Positions 13,153 through 14,019 of a DNA stretch of 14,019 bases are shown here, piece after piece (within the stretch, counting starts at the first letter, position 1; each line of letters starts with the position of its first letter). The notes under the pieces are model-generated. The model had not been told where the DNA came from. It ran no database searches and was given only the letters and a program-made list of their open reading frames with translations. The translations under genes and the position numbers were made by a program. Source of the DNA: Akkermansia muciniphila (GTDB lineage: Bacteria > Pseudomonadota > Gammaproteobacteria > Burkholderiales > Burkholderiaceae_C); the NCBI GenBank assembly GCA_943327015.2, contig CALPVM020000023.1, forward strand, positions 1 through 14,019, given 5' to 3'.

Positions 13153-14019
13153 GGCTAAGGCTAAACGCGACACCTCGCGTGCAGGCAAGGCCTTTAAGCG
13201 ATGGTCACTCCAAACCTGTCGCCATTTGCGTGCCCCCGGCAGTCCGTGGCGTAAACCCAGCATATGGCGGGCTATGGCATACCAAGACGTGCCGTGTGCC
13301 AACGCCTGTTGCTCCATATACTCCACCATCTGCTGCTCTACCATTTCGCGGCTCAGCGGGCGCTGTTCTGCGCCATAAAAGGAGCTATCCCATTGGCTAA
13401 GCCACCATGGGTTATGGTAGGCCTCTCGCCCCACCATAACACCATCCACATGCTGTAGTTGCTGTTGCACTTGCTCTGTGGTGGTAATACCGCCGTTAAC
13501 GACTATTTGCAATTGTGGAAAGTCTTGTTTTAACTGGTGCACTACCTCGTAGCGCAACGGTGGTATGTCACGGTTTTCTTTCGGGCTTAAGCCCTTGAGC
13601 CAGGCATTACGGGCATGCACAATAAAGGTTTGGCAGCCGGCATCTGCAACCGTGCCGACAAAGTCGCGCACAAAGCCGTAATGCTCAGATTTATCGATAC
13701 CGATGCGGTGCTTTACGGTAACCGGCACACTGACCACGTCCAACATGGCTTTTACGCCATCTGCCACAAGGCTTGGCTCCGCCATTAAACACGCACCAAA
13801 AGCCCCGCGCTGCACCCGCTCGCTCGGGCAGCCGCAATTTAGATTAATTTCATCGTAGCCAAACTGCTCTCCCAGACGGGCACAGTGTGCAAGGTCAGCC
13901 GGCTCACTGCCACCCAGCTGGAGAGCTACCGGATGCTCCTCTGCATTAAATGCCAAGTGCCGTTGCACATCGCCATGCAACAGTGCGCCTGTAGTAACCA
14001 TTTCGGTATACAACAAGGC
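13120..14019 (-). CDS. dusA: tRNA-dihydrouridine(20/20a) synthase DusA, 5' end outside the window
   Basis: 299 codons are visible, reading from the window edge (14019) to TGA at 13122-13120; about 20-35 N-terminal residues are missing. FMN- and NADPH-dependent enzyme that reduces uridines in the tRNA D-loop. Visible motifs: LYTEMVTTGA at the start; INLNCGCPSERVQRGAFGACLM, read as two parts, with the catalytic Cys of GCPS encoded at 13828-13830; and VKHRIGID. FIVHARNAWLKGLSPKENR is diagnostic of DusA over DusB and DusC. NGGI and GVMVGREAYHNPW form the phosphate-binding end of the TIM barrel, and a helical tRNA-binding tail follows. The extreme C-terminus (last ten codons) is coded antisense to tolA. 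Very confident. Confidence 0.95.
   Translation of the reverse strand, partial: ALLYTEMVTTGALLHGDVQRHLAFNAEEHPVALQLGGSEPADLAHCARLGEQFGYDEINLNCGCPSERVQRGAFGACLMAEPSLVADGVKAMLDVVSVPVTVKHRIGIDKSEHYGFVRDFVGTVADAGCQTFIVHARNAWLKGLSPKENRDIPPLRYEVVHQLKQDFPQLQIVVNGGITTTEQVQQQLQHVDGVMVGREAYHNPWWLSQWDSSFYGAEQRPLSREMVEQQMVEYMEQQALAHGTSWYAIARHMLGLRHGLPGARKWRQVWSDHRLKALPAREVSRLALASVARPEADNQ

Overview
The window looks like chromosomal DNA of a betaproteobacterium, most likely order Burkholderiales, with a moderate GC content and tight gene packing. This rests on three things: the gene order ribBA-ribH-nusB-aminotransferase, a RibBA whose RibA half is degenerate, and the C-terminal domain of TolA. All are recalled family patterns, not database results. 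No rRNA, tRNA, insertion sequence, CRISPR array or prophage is visible, and no intergenic stretch exceeds about 75 bases.

Left part (1-5077): the window opens in the last codons of an FAD-dependent oxidoreductase. Its stop overlaps the start of a hicA-hicB toxin-antitoxin pair (106-695). A LysR-type regulator on the minus strand (692-1567) ends on the same TTAA as hicB and is divergent from sbtA, a sodium-dependent bicarbonate transporter (1637-2626). The short gap between them carries an unusually symmetric AT-rich repeat array (1566-1600), the likely LysR operator. A membrane-anchored penicillin-acylase-family Ntn hydrolase (2630-5077) follows sbtA after 3 bases.

Middle (5107-7741): ferrochelatase hemH abuts, stop to stop, a small secreted thermonuclease on the minus strand. 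Divergent from the nuclease is a three-gene envelope or stress cluster: a DUF883 (YqjD/ElaB-like) protein, a YqjE-like protein and a small YqjK-like protein.

Right part (7758-14019): a riboflavin and transcription operon (ribBA, ribH, nusB) and a class I aminotransferase are followed by tolQ-tolR-tolA of the Tol-Pal envelope machine. The tol run stops at tolA, with no tolB or pal after it. Instead a convergent dusA (tRNA-dihydrouridine synthase, 5' end outside the window) overlaps the end of tolA by 33 bases.

Most of the window is ordinary core genome. The parts most worth a second look are the LysR/SbtA module with its palindromic operator, the atypical HicA coupled to an upstream enzyme gene, the truncated tol cluster, the three convergent gene pairs with no space between them, and several starts with a -10-like hexamer just upstream and no ribosome binding site. 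I see no clear evidence of a wholly new system.
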